From: Erpobdella octoculata
Taxonomy: Eukaryota > Annelida > Clitellata > Hirudinida > Erpobdellidae
Length of the DNA: 64,000 nucleotides
Direction of reading: 5' to 3'
Assembly (NCBI GenBank): GCA_963978895.1
Contig: OZ022239.1
Location: forward strand, 30,635,906 to 30,699,905
Shown here piece after piece: positions 1 through 13,190 of this stretch. The notes below the pieces were generated by a model. That model ran no database searches, was not told the origin of the DNA, and saw only the letters and a list, made by a program, of their open reading frames with translations. Position 1 is the first letter of the stretch. The number at the start of each line of letters is the position of its first letter. Position numbers and translations under genes: made by a program.

Positions 1-1392
<1,392 letters not shown>

Positions 1393-1466
1393 CAACGTAT
1401 TATGCCAGTGGTTGCAGATATGGGGTCACTGAACTCTCCGACGTACTTTTTCGTCCTTACCCTGAC
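1393..1466 (-). CDS. Eph: Eph receptor exon: end of fibronectin type III domain 2
   Basis: On the minus strand a TTTTCCAG acceptor precedes VRVRTKKYVGEFSDPISATTG, the closing strands of the second fibronectin III domain of an Eph receptor. It joins in phase 0 to the exon at 1677-2248, where YYFQ followed by VRVRTKK rebuilds a normal FN3 strand. The 3' boundary is uncertain. I chose the GTGTCA donor after CGTTG, but a GC donor closer to the acceptor is also possible. The next exons, expected to encode the membrane span and kinase, are not in the window. Confidence 0.75.
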
Positions 1467-1676
1467 CTGGAAAATATATATAAAAAAAACTAGGTCATCA
1501 CAAGAAAAGTCATTCATTGGTTACTCGTGAACTTGGTTATGATGCGCTGTGAAGGCGCCAATCAAATAGTTTATACATATGTAGACCAGAACAAATTTAT
1601 TTAGCTTTGTTTTATAAATATATAACTTAATTACATAGTTATTGATTCAACTTATTGTTTTTTTCAGTTTACAAAC

Positions 1677-2248
1677 TTGGAAGTAATATTCCGTGTGAGG
1701 TTCAAGTGATGGAAAAGTAACGTTGTTCTGTTTCGTTGCTTTTAATATCACCCACTCCGAAGAGTTAAAACCAGGAAGACTCATGCTGTAGTTTTTTATT
1801 CTTCGTTTTGTTGCGATTTGCTTAGAATTGTTGATTTTGTCGTTGTCTTGCTGTCTGTTGATGTAGTTGTAAGTCGTTTCTAAGGTGTCGGATTTGAGAG
1901 TAATTATTTGGTCTTTGGTAAGCAGTTTGTCGTTTCCGAATCTTTCACTGTTGTTGTTGTTGTTGTTTAGTTGGTGTAACTTTAAGTCGTTGTAGTCGTA
2001 TTCACCATAATGATGACTATTATCACCACCACCATCATCATCGTCGTTGTTGTCAATCTCGTCGTCAGTAACGCTGGAGTGATCAAAACCAGTGTAGTCG
2101 ATAGCAACTCTGTCGCCAGATATTGCATCTCTGGCTCGCATGGCTATTTCGTAGTAGTCGACTTGAACTTCGGCTGGAATATCCCAGCCGAGAGAGATGT
2201 GTCTCGAGCCGATACTTGTGACGTGAAGGTTTGTCAATTTCGGCGGGA
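1677..2248 (-). CDS. Eph: Eph receptor exon: fibronectin type III domain 2 with Asn/Asp-rich insertion
   Basis: This exon encodes most of the second FN3 domain of the receptor ectodomain. It starts after a CTTTCAG acceptor (phase 1, completing a Val codon) with PPKLTNLHV...ISLGWDIPAEVQVDYYEIAMRARD. It ends with EWVILKATKQNNVTFPSLEPHTEYYFQ before a GTTTGT donor. Between the strand ending MRARD and the strand starting EWVIL lie about 110 extra residues rich in Asn and Asp, including a run of six Asn and the tract DDDDGGGDN. FN3 domains are about 90-100 residues, so this exon is roughly twice the expected size. The insertion stays open and in frame, with no internal splice sites that I would trust. 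It may form a disordered surface loop. Confidence 0.85.
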
Positions 2249-2499
2249 CTGAAAGTTTATTATGATTGGGTGGAAAATTAACATATTATGCTTATGTTAA
2301 TTAAAATAACATGAATATGTTATTTGACATGTAATGATTATGCTAATAAAATAAATTATTCAGTAGAGCTAATTTTAATAAATTTATGGTAATCAATATG
2401 TTAATTAAACTTGAATGTGACAATAATTTTATAATTTATTTTTTCAGGTCAGGTAGAGTACATTATCATAATTGAAACTATTATCATAATCATCATCAC

Positions 2500-2624
2500 C
2501 TGCATCATCAGTTTCTAAAATGATGTCACTACCACTGATTACGTCACTCAGGTGTGTTATGGAATTTTCACTATAGACGACCATCTTGTATTCGGTGCTT
2601 GATTTCAAATTTGAGATGAGCACC
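2500..2624 (-). CDS. Eph: Eph receptor exon: end of fibronectin type III domain 1
   Basis: After a TCACTCCAG acceptor this 125-bp exon encodes VLISNLKSSTEYKMVVYSEN and then a Ser/Asp-rich linker into the second FN3 domain. The pattern L-x-x-L-x-x-x-T-x-Y is the usual end of an FN3 domain. It enters in phase 2 and leaves in phase 1 at a GCAG/GTGATG donor, which fits both neighbours. The donor sits next to a GATGAT tract, so the boundary could be a few bases different. Confidence 0.8.
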
Positions 2625-3480
2625 CTGGAGTGATGATAATGATTGCGAATGCGATGATGATGATGATGATGATAATGATGATGATTATGATGATGATAAG
2701 AGTGATAACATAATGTTGATGAAAAATGATAGATGGGAAATAAGTGCTGATAATGATTGTTTGAGCAAATTTGTGGTTTCTAGAAGGCATGATGATGATT
2801 GTGAAAAAATTGCTGTGAAGAAAATAATAGCGATGATGATGATGATGAAGCAGAGATAAATTTGATGCTGAAATAAAGTTACACAATAGGAAGTAACGAT
2901 AATGAATGTTTTGAGAAATCGACTTTTTAGGATAATTGTGGTTTTCTAGGACTGGTAGGCATCATTTTTGAATGGTGATGATGATAATGATGCTACTAAA
3001 AATAACCATAGTAATGATGATGATAATGGTGATTAAGTCACAAATTTAATACTAATCAGTCAGCTAACTAGAAAAAAATGAATAAAAATCGTCATAAAAT
3101 AATTACTTTCGGTTTATTTGATCTTCATTGCACTTAGATATGTCAAGCTTGGCGAACACCTTATTCAGGTGTGTTAACACGTGGATGATTTAAATCTGAC
3201 AGAGACACGTGCCAGGTAAATGCACTCACTCACTCACTCACTCACACACACACACACACACTAACTCAAAACTCATCAATGTAATTATTTATACACGTCG
3301 ATGAATTCTAATAATTTTTTTTGCAAGAAAACTAGAATTATGAATTTATTCTAGAATTGTTTATGAATACCGAAATAAACAAAATTGTATGGTAAATAAA
3401 TTGAATATTCAATAATTAAACATATATAAAAGTAAATTAATACAGATAAAATTATTCGAATAATTTATAATTTATTAAAC

Positions 3481-3658
3481 CTTGTAGTAGTAATTTCTGA
3501 TTGGTTGGGTATGTAAACAACGGACTGATCACAAGACCTACATTCAACCCTGTACCATACGGGACCGTCACCGGTTTTTTCCGGTTTTGTCCAGCTGAGC
3601 TCGATGCTTGATTGGTTTCTATTTTTAACCACCAGATCACGTGGCTCACTAGGAGGAG
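3481..3658 (-). CDS. Eph: Eph receptor exon: start of fibronectin type III domain 1
   Basis: A strong polypyrimidine tract and TTTTTCAG acceptor precede APPSEPRDLVVKNRNQSS, the canonical Eph motif where the cysteine-rich region passes into FN3 domain 1. It is followed by IELSWTKPEKTGDGPVWYRVECRSCD. The WxxP and YxVEC pattern matches Eph FN3-1. The first codon is completed from the previous exon (phase 1) to give CKAPPSEP. The donor is AAG/GTTTAA, weak at positions +3 to +6 but the only one that restores frame with the exon at 2500-2624. Confidence 0.88.
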
Positions 3659-3975
3659 CTGAAAAAGAAAACAGCAACAAAAATAATAGTGACAAAAAGG
3701 ATACAGCGATGATGATGATGACGATGAAAAATATTTACTTTTTTATATTCAGGTTTCATAATTTTTATTTATAACAAAAAGTTTTTATTTAATTATTTTT
3801 ATATATTTTTCAATATTTCGGTATTTTATTTAATATTGTTTCATTTTCTTCTAGTTATATTTAACACTGTAACAATTCATTCTTTTTGACCAACTACGAC
3901 CATGGGCATTAAACCACAAACTAATTGCGACGTGGAAAGATTTTATTGGCCGGTCAATGGAAGGGTCGACAGAGT

Positions 3976-4290
3976 GAAGGATAATAATACTATAAATAAT
4001 AAAAATTATAATAATACTATGAATAAAAAATATAATAATAATAATAATAATACTATAAATATTAAAAATTATAATAATAATACTATAAATACTAAAAACT
4101 ATAATAATACTATAAATAATAAAAATGATAAATAATAAAAATTATAATATTAATACTATAAATAATACAATATATAGTAATAATAAAAACTTTAAAAATA
4201 ATAATTCTATAAATAATAAAAATTTTATTAATAATAATACTATAAATATCGAAAATTATAATAATAATACTATAAATAATAAAAATTTAT
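3976..4290. repeat. Cryptic AAT-rich repeat
   Basis: This is a degenerate array of ATAATAATAC and TATAAATAATAAAAATT-like units within an Eph intron. ORFs across it are low-complexity Asn/Lys/Ile and not credible genes. Confidence 0.85.
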
Positions 4291-5217
4291 TAGACGCCAT
4301 TCAACCACCATCGTCATCCACCTCATCACCGTTACCTTCACCATGACCATAACCGTCGTCATCATCATCATCAGTATTAACGTTGTCATCATCATCACCA
4401 CAATGACAGTTTATTGTAGGTCACTTATTAATGCAATTTGTTTCTTGGTTACCAAATAAAAGTTATTTTTCTAAAATATTACAATTCTAATTATTAAAAC
4501 CAAATATTAAAATTTTTTAAACGTAGCGGAACTTTTCGTTACCAAATTGAACCAATTTCCCTGTCTATCCATAGTTTCATTACCAAAGATTTTTATTTAT
4601 TTAATAAATCAATTTGAATAGCTTTTTAATTCATATTTTTAAATTTTTTTAAAACATTTTTAATTTTTCTTTCTTCTCTACTTTTATTTTTCATTTTGTT
4701 CCCTTTTTGTTATTTTCTTTATTTTCTTTTGTATTTTTCTCTGTGTGCCTTTTTATTTTCAATTTTTTTCTTTTTTTTATTTGTTTTGCACACACAAACT
4801 GATAAATTGCAAATTACGTTCTGCAAACATATATCCACATAAAACAAATATTTATTAATCATTCTACTTAATTTTTTTTTAAATCTGCAGTAAACTTATA
4901 TTTTTTTTATAAATAATTTAAATGACATAAAAACAATATATTTATATTTTTCAATTAAATTTAATCATATTTTTCAATTACATATATTCGCTGTATCATT
5001 TTTCAGCGTCTGTATTTCTCTGCCAGCTTTTGATTATAGTTGGGTACCGGAAAGACCTTCACATTACATCGGTCTTTTGGTTATTTATAGACTCATTAGC
5101 CACCTAGCGGAAAGTTATTATTTTTTGAGCTGCTCACTTGATTTAGCCGTTTTCCGACTATCCGGCTGTATTTTACGTCCGATCCCGGAAACGCTGCTGT
5201 TGCAACAATATGCGCTG
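4291..5217. other. AT-rich intron, no gene seen
   Basis: The stretch has T-rich and A-rich homopolymer-like sequence and short CAT and GTC repeats near 4340-4400. No exon with a recognisable product or splice pair is visible on either strand. Confidence 0.6.
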
Positions 5218-5271
5218 CTAGTAGTCGTAGTCGTAGTCGTAGTAGTAGTCGTAGTCGTAGTAGTAGTAGTC

Positions 5272-5328
<57 letters not shown>

Positions 5329-5411
5329 ATAGTAGTAGTAGTGATGGTAGTGTTGGTGATAGTAGTAGTAAAAGTATTAATAGAAATAATAGTAATAGTA
5401 GTAGTAGTGTT
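5218..5411. repeat. (GTA)n/(GTC-GTA)n microsatellite
   Basis: About 190 bp of GTAGTC passes into pure GTA and then degenerate AGTAAT units. Long ORFs across it (poly-Val, poly-Thr) come from the three-base period only. Confidence 0.95.
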
Positions 5412-6317
5412 TTGTTTAAAGCAAAAAAGCATTAGTTTTTTTTCAAAACACTGATTCAAAAATTATAAATGCTAATCTACGCAAATTAATTTTTTTTTAT
5501 TGCAGTTTAACGTTTATTGTACTCCTATACTTGAACGTTTCAAAACAGAATGTGTTCCTACTTATGTGAGTTTACTAACAGAGGCTTCAATAAAATGTTT
5601 TTTTTACATGGGCGTACATAAATGAGCTCATCTTCGTTGACCTACATTCACACGTCTTATGGCACGGATTTACCTACATGGTTGACTCAATGATGGCTTA
5701 CTTATGACGCCAACATACATGAGCTTACCTTTGAAGGCCTATTTACGTCGGTCCACCTGCCTGATCCTATCTATACAGGCTTACATACATAGTTTTACAT
5801 AGAGAAATGCTGCGAATACATTTATAAATTTAATTTATGCAAATCAAATTGTTTATAATGTTTTTAAGTACGTAATTGAGTTATTGGATACTTAATAAAA
5901 GAAAATATCACCAATTTAATAGCTGTTTGGGTTGAAGTAGTAGTTGTTGTATGAAGTTATATCGGTAGTAGTATTTGTTGTAGTAGTTGTAATAGTAAAA
6001 ATAAACAAACGAAACGCATTCACGAGAAATTGTTTTCAAGTAATAAAAAATAAATAAAAATAAAATAGAAAATGTTTCAATTCATTAAATGACGGTTTTA
6101 TTTGCAAGTCGTAACAACTTTTTTAAATTGATGACGACTGCGACGACGATGATGATGATTATATACAAGGGGAAAACATAATAATGATATCGTAGTTTGC
6201 TTACAAATATCACTATGTTTTGACATAGAGTGACACACCCAGACAAAAGAATGACATTCTTCCAAACAAAGTGGCACTGTACCAAGCAAAAATAGGTTCT
6301 ACACCAAAAAAAGAGTG

Positions 6318-6405
6318 ACATCCCACTAGACAAAGAATGGTGGTACTCCACCAGACAAGGAGTGGCACTCCACCAGACAAGGAGTGGCACTCCACCAAAC
6401 AATTT
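6318..6405. repeat. Minisatellite with unit near 24 bp
   Basis: Three to four imperfect tandem copies of a unit reading CTCCACCAGACAAGGAGTGG lie in the intron between the FN3 and cysteine-rich exons. More diverged copies appear just upstream, from about 6237. Confidence 0.85.
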
Positions 6406-6639
6406 ACTCATTTTTTGAAACTAAAAAAACAATCATCTGATCGTCAACAGAAGACAAAAATAAATGGCAAACTCGTCGATAAAAATAAGAACATATCTTT
6501 TCCGGGACACAAATTATAATCTAAAAAAAACTCAAATCAGAACGGCGAAATTTACCCCATCCTTTTTTCCAATATGACGTTTTCAGGATATCAGTGATAT
6601 AGTGGACAACAAACGGAAACGATTGAGAAACTTAAAAAC

Positions 6640-6858
6640 CGCCATGTTTGTTTACATTAGCCATGTTGGTTTAAATGCGCCATGTTTTTTTACATAAGCC
6701 ATGTTGGTTTAAATGCGCCATGTTTGTTTACATAAGCCATGTTGGTTTAAATGCGCCATGTTTGTTTATATAAGCCATGTTGGTTTAAATGAGCCATGTT
6801 TGTTCACGTACATGTGTCGTGTTTGTTTACTTGTGCCATGTTGGTTCACATGTACCCA
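6640..6858. repeat. Minisatellite with unit near 38 bp (GCCATGTT motif)
   Basis: Five to six tandem copies alternate GCCATGTTTGTTTACATAA and GCCATGTTGGTTTAAATGC half-units, and the last copies are diverged. The array lies in an Eph intron. The ORF across it has no recognisable product. Confidence 0.88.
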
Positions 6859-6961
6859 TGCTGACAGGAAACTACTTATCTTGGTTCGAGTCTTGAAAAA
6901 TCGGATGACGTCTTCAGATCATCATTTAATAGTTGGGCTTTTATTGAGCCAGACTTTCTAA

Positions 6962-8072
6962 GCGCCAGACTTTCTTAGCTCCAGAAAAAACGACCTTTGA
7001 AGTCAAGACTCAAGAGTTTAAAAAAGTTTCCTCCTTCATTTATCCATAACAACAACAACAACAACTTCAGTTAAAAGTTTTTTTTGTTTTTGTTTTGAAA
7101 ATATTTCTAGTCACAATTTCACCTTAAGACTTATTCAAATTTTATATAAAGGTAACCATGGACGTCTCTAATAAGAATTTACACCCTTTCAACAATATTC
7201 GCTCGACGAGCTTGGATAACGGCAATGATGATAATGGCAAAGATGATAATGGCTAAGATGATGATAATGGCTAAGATGATGGTAATGGCTAAGATGATGA
7301 TAATGGCGAAAATGGTAATGCTGATGACGATGATGGCAAAAATGATGATGATGATAATGGCATGTGAAAATAAACAGTGACGATTATAATGATGAACAGA
7401 ATGAAAGAAACAAAAAAAAAACCCAGCAAGGATTTCAAAAAATAGAAGGAGCGTGCCCTTTTATAGTTGGATGGCGTGGTTTGGCAGAATCGTAATAAAA
7501 TTGTTTTACTTAATTAATTTAGTTTGTTTGTTTGTTTTGCTGAATTTCTTTTTCTTTTTCTTTGTTTTAAACGTTAAAACAGAAAAAAACTTGTTTGTTT
7601 TTATGTGTTTTACGGTTTAATGTTTTTATTGTTTTTATTTTTTTCACGTTTGATTTTGTTTTAGTTTTTCAATTTTATTTAAATTTTTAAGTTTGAATAT
7701 TTTTTTAAAGTATTTTTTTTGAAAAATTATTAAAATCATTACATTTAAAAAAATGTTTCTGATAATTTATTTTTGGTTTTTTTCATTTTTGTCTTTCTAT
7801 CAATTTAGTTTCTGGCATTCTAGCTTTCTTTGACTAATTCAAGATAGTGGCTATTTTATTTGCGTTTAATGCTGATGAAGCCAATTTGCACTGCCCCGGG
7901 AATTTTGAATTTTTTATCCAAAAATTTTTTTTAGTCATTTAAATAATCAAATAATGTTTTTTAAAATTTAATTTTAAGAAATGTGAAAAACGTTGCCATT
8001 TGAATTTAGAAAAATTTCAAAACTAAAAAATTGTAGTTGTAACTGAGAGTTGTTGACGATTTATACCAAGTA
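6962..8072. other. AT-rich intron with a GATGATAATGGC minisatellite
   Basis: Positions about 7203-7366 hold tandem units of roughly 18-21 bp built on GATGATAATGGCTAA. The rest is AT-rich sequence with T-rich runs. No exon is recognised before the cysteine-rich exon. Confidence 0.7.
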
Positions 8073-8168
8073 CAAACTACCTTTACAAATGAAGTACGAA
8101 TTACCTTCACAAAGGGAGTACAAATTATCTTTACAACTGAAGTACGAATTACCTTTACAAATAGAGTA
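8073..8168 (-). repeat. Four-copy 24-bp tandem array of the exon end and splice donor
   Basis: The last 16 bases of the cysteine-rich exon plus the first 8 intron bases are tandemly repeated as four exact 24-bp units: 8145-8168, 8121-8144, 8097-8120 and 8073-8096. Units 1, 3 and 4 keep a GT donor after AAG, while unit 2 has AT. The period is a multiple of three. Using the donors at units 3 or 4 would therefore add 16 or 24 residues in frame, each 8-residue repeat carrying one Cys, before the stop further downstream. Confidence 0.93.
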
Positions 8169-8305
8169 AGGATCAGTTCTTTCCCTGTAATGTCCTTCAA
8201 TACATTCGCATTGTTCAGAAGCTTCTTTCATTGCAATGCTGTTCTTCGGACACATCTCACATTTGTGATTTTCTTTGTCGTATTTAAAGAAACCAAACGT
8301 GCAAG
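8153..8305 (-). CDS. Eph: Eph receptor exon: cysteine-rich region, second half
   Basis: After a TTTTTCACAG acceptor, phase 1 gives ACTFGFFKYDKENHKCEMCPKNS and then CECIEGHYRERTDPYSICK. This is the GCC2/GCC3-like, EGF-like cysteine pattern of Eph receptors (C-x(9-10)-G-x-Y/F-K ... C-x-x-C-P-x-N-S ... C-x-C-x-x-G-x-Y-R). The exon is 153 bp, enters in phase 1 and leaves in phase 1, as do its neighbours. The donor AAAG/GTAATT is the first of the duplicated donors described for 8073-8168. Confidence 0.92.
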
Positions 8306-8820
8306 CTGTGAAAAATTTATTAATTGATTTTATTAAAAATAATATTTCAAGCAGGTTTATGAAATAAACTTTAATCATAAAAACTATACTAAATTAAAAA
8401 AATTAAAAACTATTTTTTAAATATATTGTATAAAAATAACTTTTCAATTAACTTTATATTAAATTTTATTTATTTAAAAGAAATTCTCCTACTCTGAAAC
8501 GAAACCTCTCAATCGTGACAACAGCGATAAGTTTGGGAAAAACCGTTTATGCAATTTGATGACGCGCATGATAATGATTGCAGGGTTGAATTTAGTTTCG
8601 CTTTGTGATAAATAGCTTAGGTGCCAAGCGCTTCATGCCGGTAATTTCGGCTTCCATAAATTATATTTTGCATAATTTAATGGGAAATTTCCCAGTAGAT
8701 GGTTTTTTTTTTTTTATTTGTTTATATTTAAAAAATTCTATTTACGCATCATCATTGCTTGTTTGTTCATCAATTCATTTGTTCTAAAACCAACCGTTCC
8801 TATCCATCGTGTTAGACTTA
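8306..8820. other. Intron between the two cysteine-rich exons
   Basis: AT-rich sequence with no recognised exon. The upstream donor region has been amplified as a minisatellite, given as its own entry. Confidence 0.6.
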
Positions 8821-9045
8821 GAACCCACTTACGATCACATTTTTTATGTGACTCAGAACCAACTTACCATCACATTTGGTATGTGACTCAGAACCAACTT
8901 ACGATCACAATTGTTATGTCACTCAGAACCAACATACCATTACATTTGGCGTGTGACAAACAACTCACTTACCAAAACTCACTTGCAAGTATACATTTGG
9001 TCTGTCACAACACAAAACCAACTTACCAACGCATTTAGTGATATT
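8821..9045 (-). repeat. 35-bp minisatellite seeded by the splice donor of the neighbouring Eph exon
   Basis: Four regular 35-bp units (8821-8855, 8856-8890, 8891-8925, 8926-8960) and diverged copies up to the real donor contain GTAAGT or GTATGT followed by TGGTTCTGAGT. They match the end of the exon at 9027-9200 and its own donor (AAATGCGTTG/GTAAGTTGGTT). The intron therefore starts with a series of donor-like sites. In this case reading through soon meets a stop. Confidence 0.88.
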
Positions 9046-9200
9046 AGAGTCCGGTTGGTAGCCAGGCCTGCACAAGCAGTCTCCTGTATAGAAGTACCAT
9101 TTCCCATCTCCCTGGCATAGATACGATGGTTTCATGTGGCCTTCAACGGCGTTGATGACGCAATTTCCTTCTTTTTGAACTATTGTAGTCAAGTCTTTGC
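9027..9200 (-). CDS. Eph: Eph receptor exon: cysteine-rich region, first half
   Basis: The acceptor CCACAG precedes GKDLTTIVQKEGNCVINAVEG. Next comes SYLCQGDGKWYFYTGDCLCRPGY, the conserved Eph segment G-x-C-x-x-N-A ... C-x-x-D/G-G-x-W ... C-x-C-x-x-G-Y directly after the ephrin-binding domain. The exon is 174 bp (58 codons), in phase 1 at both ends. It follows the ligand-binding exon at 10305-10499 to give PAGKDL and precedes the exon at 8153-8305. Confidence 0.93.
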
Positions 9201-9218
9201 CTGTGGATACATTAGTAT

Positions 9219-9398
<180 letters not shown>

Positions 9399-9502
9399 TT
9401 CTCTATGCACTTAATAGTACTTACCATTTTAATGCAGGTGTCATATGCACTTTGAACATTCTCGTACACGACGATGTTTCAATTCTATCCTCCATATTGA
9501 TA

Positions 9503-10203
<701 letters not shown>

Positions 10204-10304
10204 GGTCATTATCAAACACTCTCATCACAGTTTTCAAATTTGCATCTTCATCATCAATATCAACGTCATCATCATCGTCATTGGTTCCATCTCAGCCAAC
10301 TCAC

Positions 10305-10499
10305 CTGCTGGGGTTTCAGGAAAATAAGCTAAATTTTCAGTGAGGGCAGGGCAGACTACATAGAAAATTCTGACTGACAGTATAGTGGTACAAGCCCCCT
10401 GGTCTTGAAAAGCAAAATACACGCCCTCCATTGAAACAGAAACACTTCTCGTTTCTATGTTGGTCAGGGCGTCATTGTTGTCCGTGAAAACTTTGTTAG
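10305..10499 (-). CDS. Eph: Eph receptor exon: ephrin-binding domain, second half
   Basis: The acceptor CACCAG is followed, after completing an Ala codon, by NKVFTDNN...ETRSVSVSMEGVYFAFQDQGACTTILSVRIFYVVCPAL. The motif G-x-Y-x-A-F-Q-D-x-G-A-C-x-x-x-x-x-V-R-x-F/Y-Y-x-x-C-P is the hallmark of Eph ligand-binding domains, and the two Cys are the expected disulphide cysteines. The exon ends ETPAG at a GCAG/GTGAGT donor in phase 1. It joins the upstream exon as DVIPANKVF, matching the family pattern D-T-I-A-A-D-E-x-F. Confidence 0.95.
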
Positions 10500-11640
10500 C
10501 TGGTGTGCATGGGAAAAAATAAATTGTTGGTTGAAAAAAACATTTGTTGGTAAAAAAAGAAATATGTTATTGAAAGAATGTTTGAATGAAAAATTATTTC
10601 GGTTTGTGTTTTTATCATTTTTGGTATAGTTTTTTTTGTGGTTTTGATATAGTTTGTTCTTATGAGTTTATCTGTTTATATTGACCTTTGAGTTTGAGTT
10701 TTTTTATTTTGTCATGTACCTTTTTTTACATTTTTCATTTTTTAAAATATTTGATTTTTATAATTTTAAATTTGTTTGAGATTTTTATGTTTTTTTAGTT
10801 TTGCGTTGCATTAAAATTTTTTCAAGCACATTGCGTGTTTTAAAAAGAATATCATTAACATAATTTATGCAAACGAATTTTACGGTGTATGTTGAATTTG
10901 TAAATACGTTTCAATTATCAAGTAAACAAATGATTATAACAATAAAATAAATAAATGAGCTAAACAACACACATTCCATTGTCTAACCCAAAAACAATTC
11001 AATATTTTATTCATGTTAATTTTTATTCACCTACTAAATTTACTCACAATATTTTTCATTCACTCATTCACCTAAAAACCTTTTATTCATTCACATAGCA
11101 ACAATTCATTCATTCACCTTGCAACCATTTATTCATTCATTCACCTGGCAACCATTCATTCATTCACCTAGCAACCACCCCATTTCTTTGTCCTCTTACC
11201 ACTAATAAACCTGTTTTCCTAACCACTTTTTTAGCAACCCATTTCATTTGAGCAGTCACCCACGTCTTTTCCTTACTCACTTACAATTCCACTCAGCACT
11301 AAACAAACTTTACGAACGCTTTAAAAGACAGCTGAGACTCTTTGAAGGCGTACTGAAAAGCAGATTAGTACTGTACTGAAAAGACTCACGTACAATATAA
11401 GTACGTCCCCCACAAACTCACACACGCACATCTGTGTTTGTCTTTCATCCAGTTTTGTTCTCTTTATTCTTCACTTTTTTACTATTTTTTTCTTTAAAAA
11501 AGAAAAAACCAGATGCTGTTATAAACTTTGCAAATTGCCTCAGGAAATTTATGTCTTCTCTTATTGACGCGTCATTGGGGGAAGAAGGTTTGGTTTGTTG
11601 AAGAGAAATGAGTGTTAAATAAGACAACAAACTATTTTTA
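10500..11640. other. Eph intron, no gene recognised
   Basis: AT-rich sequence with a degenerate ATTCATTCACCTAGCAACC repeat near 11050-11180. A minus-strand ORF at 11445-11630 has no recognised similarity and no role in the Eph reading frame, so it is left out. Confidence 0.6.
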
Positions 11641-11739
11641 AATAAAATAGTTTTTATACAGAAAGAAAATTATAATAGATAAATAACAAAATAATATATT
11701 TAAAAAAATGAATAATTAATTTATTAAAATTAGGTTAAA
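11641..11739. repeat. 95-bp intronic sequence duplicated on both sides of a Helitron-like element
   Basis: The segment starting AATAAAATAGTTTTTATA recurs at 12908-12984 and continues at 16146-16190. The second copy is split by a 3.2-kb insertion. The two copies flank the Helitron-like element at 11740-12903, so this is either a segmental duplication tied to that insertion or a carried flank. Confidence 0.7.
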
Positions 11740-12903
11740 TTATTTAAAACTAGCAATGCCCGTAGCGGCTTCGCTCGCATGAAATTAGAGAGTATGAACC
11801 GTGCATCCATAGTAGAGATCAATTTTTTAGGTCTCGGCTCGGCCCGTCGACAACTTAGCCCAGCCCGTTTTAAAAACAAAACTCCTGGCCCGGCACAGTC
11901 CGTCTGAATTAGGCCCGGCCCATTCTTACAGGCCTAGAAGTTCTATATACTTGATGAAAAACTTCGGCCCGTCCCACCTTGACTTCAGGTTTGGCCCGGC
12001 CCAACTGGAGACCCTAAATTCACTAAAATATCTATATACTTGGTGAAAAACCTCGGCCCGTCCCATTTTGATTTAAGGTTTGGCCTGGCCCGTGTGAAGA
12101 CTCTAAAATAACGGCTTGGCCCGGCCGGTGATAACCTGGACTTAGCACTTTTAACCGGCACAAAACTTTAAAATACTAATTTTTACATTTGTAGCACTTA
12201 TAGTTTTTGAGTAGCAGTTATTTTGAAATCAAATAACCCTTATTTCCACCCCACATTTGAGGTCCTGGAAACCAAATTTTTTAAAAATGTTGAAACACTT
12301 ATATTATTATTTTTTGAGTCAATACTAAATGCTAATTTTGACATTTGTAGCATTCACAGTTTTTGAGTAGCAGTTTCTTTACAAACCAAAGAAACCTTTT
12401 TTTCCACCCCACATTTGAGGTCCTGAAAACCAAAATTTCAAAAAATGGTGAAACACATATATCCTTATTTTTAGAGTAGAAACTAAATACTAATTTTTAC
12501 TCCTGTAGCATTCACAGTTTATGAGTAGCAGCTACTTTAAAAACCAAATAACCCAATATTCCAACCCACATTTGAGGTCCGGGAAACCGAATTTTCAAAA
12601 AATGGTGAAACACGTATCTTTTTATTTTTTAAGAAGAATCCATATACCAAACTTCAAAATCTCCTCATTTTTGGTTTTCGAGATATACATTGTTTTAGAA
12701 AAAAGTTTGTTTTTTAGTTTCTTCCCCTCAGGAGCAAAATTTTCAAAAATCCTTTCTTAGTGGATGCTTACGCAATAAAAGTAATATAAGTTCCAAATTT
12801 CACGTTCCTAGGATGAGGCGTTTGAGCTCGGCGTTGATTATCAGTCAGTCAGTCAGTCAGTCAGTCAGTCAGTCAGGATATGTTCTTTTATATATATATA
12901 TAG
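11740..12903 (+). mobile_element. Non-autonomous Helitron/Helentron-like element, copy 1
   Basis: One end reads CTAGCAATGCCCGTAGCGGC. The other end has a (CAGT)n run followed by TTTTATATATATATAGA. Copies with the same ends lie at 27066-28304, 51075-52627 and, next to a Pif1-like helicase remnant, at 37255-38372. The interior holds GGCCCGGCCC-type GC-rich repeats and then about three units of a 160-170 bp tandem repeat carrying CCACATTTGAGGTCC. There is no coding capacity. Linking it to Helitrons rests on the shared ends with the helicase-bearing copy. Confidence 0.65.
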
Positions 12904-13028
12904 ATTATTTTAAAATAAAATAGTTTTTTTATAGAAAGAAAATTATAATACAAAATTAATAATAGAAAAGTAATAAAATAATATGGGGAAATGCCAAAAG
13001 CCCGAATTTTGACATTTGCCCGCATTGG

Positions 13029-13190
13029 TCTAGCCAATCGGGCAAATAGCGTACCAAGTCGGGCAAATGGCATACCAAGTCGGGCAAATGGCATACCAAG
13101 TCGGGCAAATGGCGTACGAAGTCGGGCAAATGGCGTACGAAGTCCAGCAAATGCCATACAAATTCCGGCAAATGCCGTTCGAAGGTTAGC
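13029..13190. repeat. 21-bp minisatellite, left terminal array
   Basis: Seven tandem units contain GGGCAAATGGC and GTACGAAG or GTACCAAG. The last two units are diverged. An inverted, shorter array of the same unit occurs at about 16055-16135. Confidence 0.92.

Noticed and set aside
11445..11630. Possible extra Eph exon encoding SLQQTKPSSPNDASIREDIN
   Set aside because: It has no similarity to Eph domains, and the flanking exons already join in correct phase to rebuild the ephrin-binding domain.
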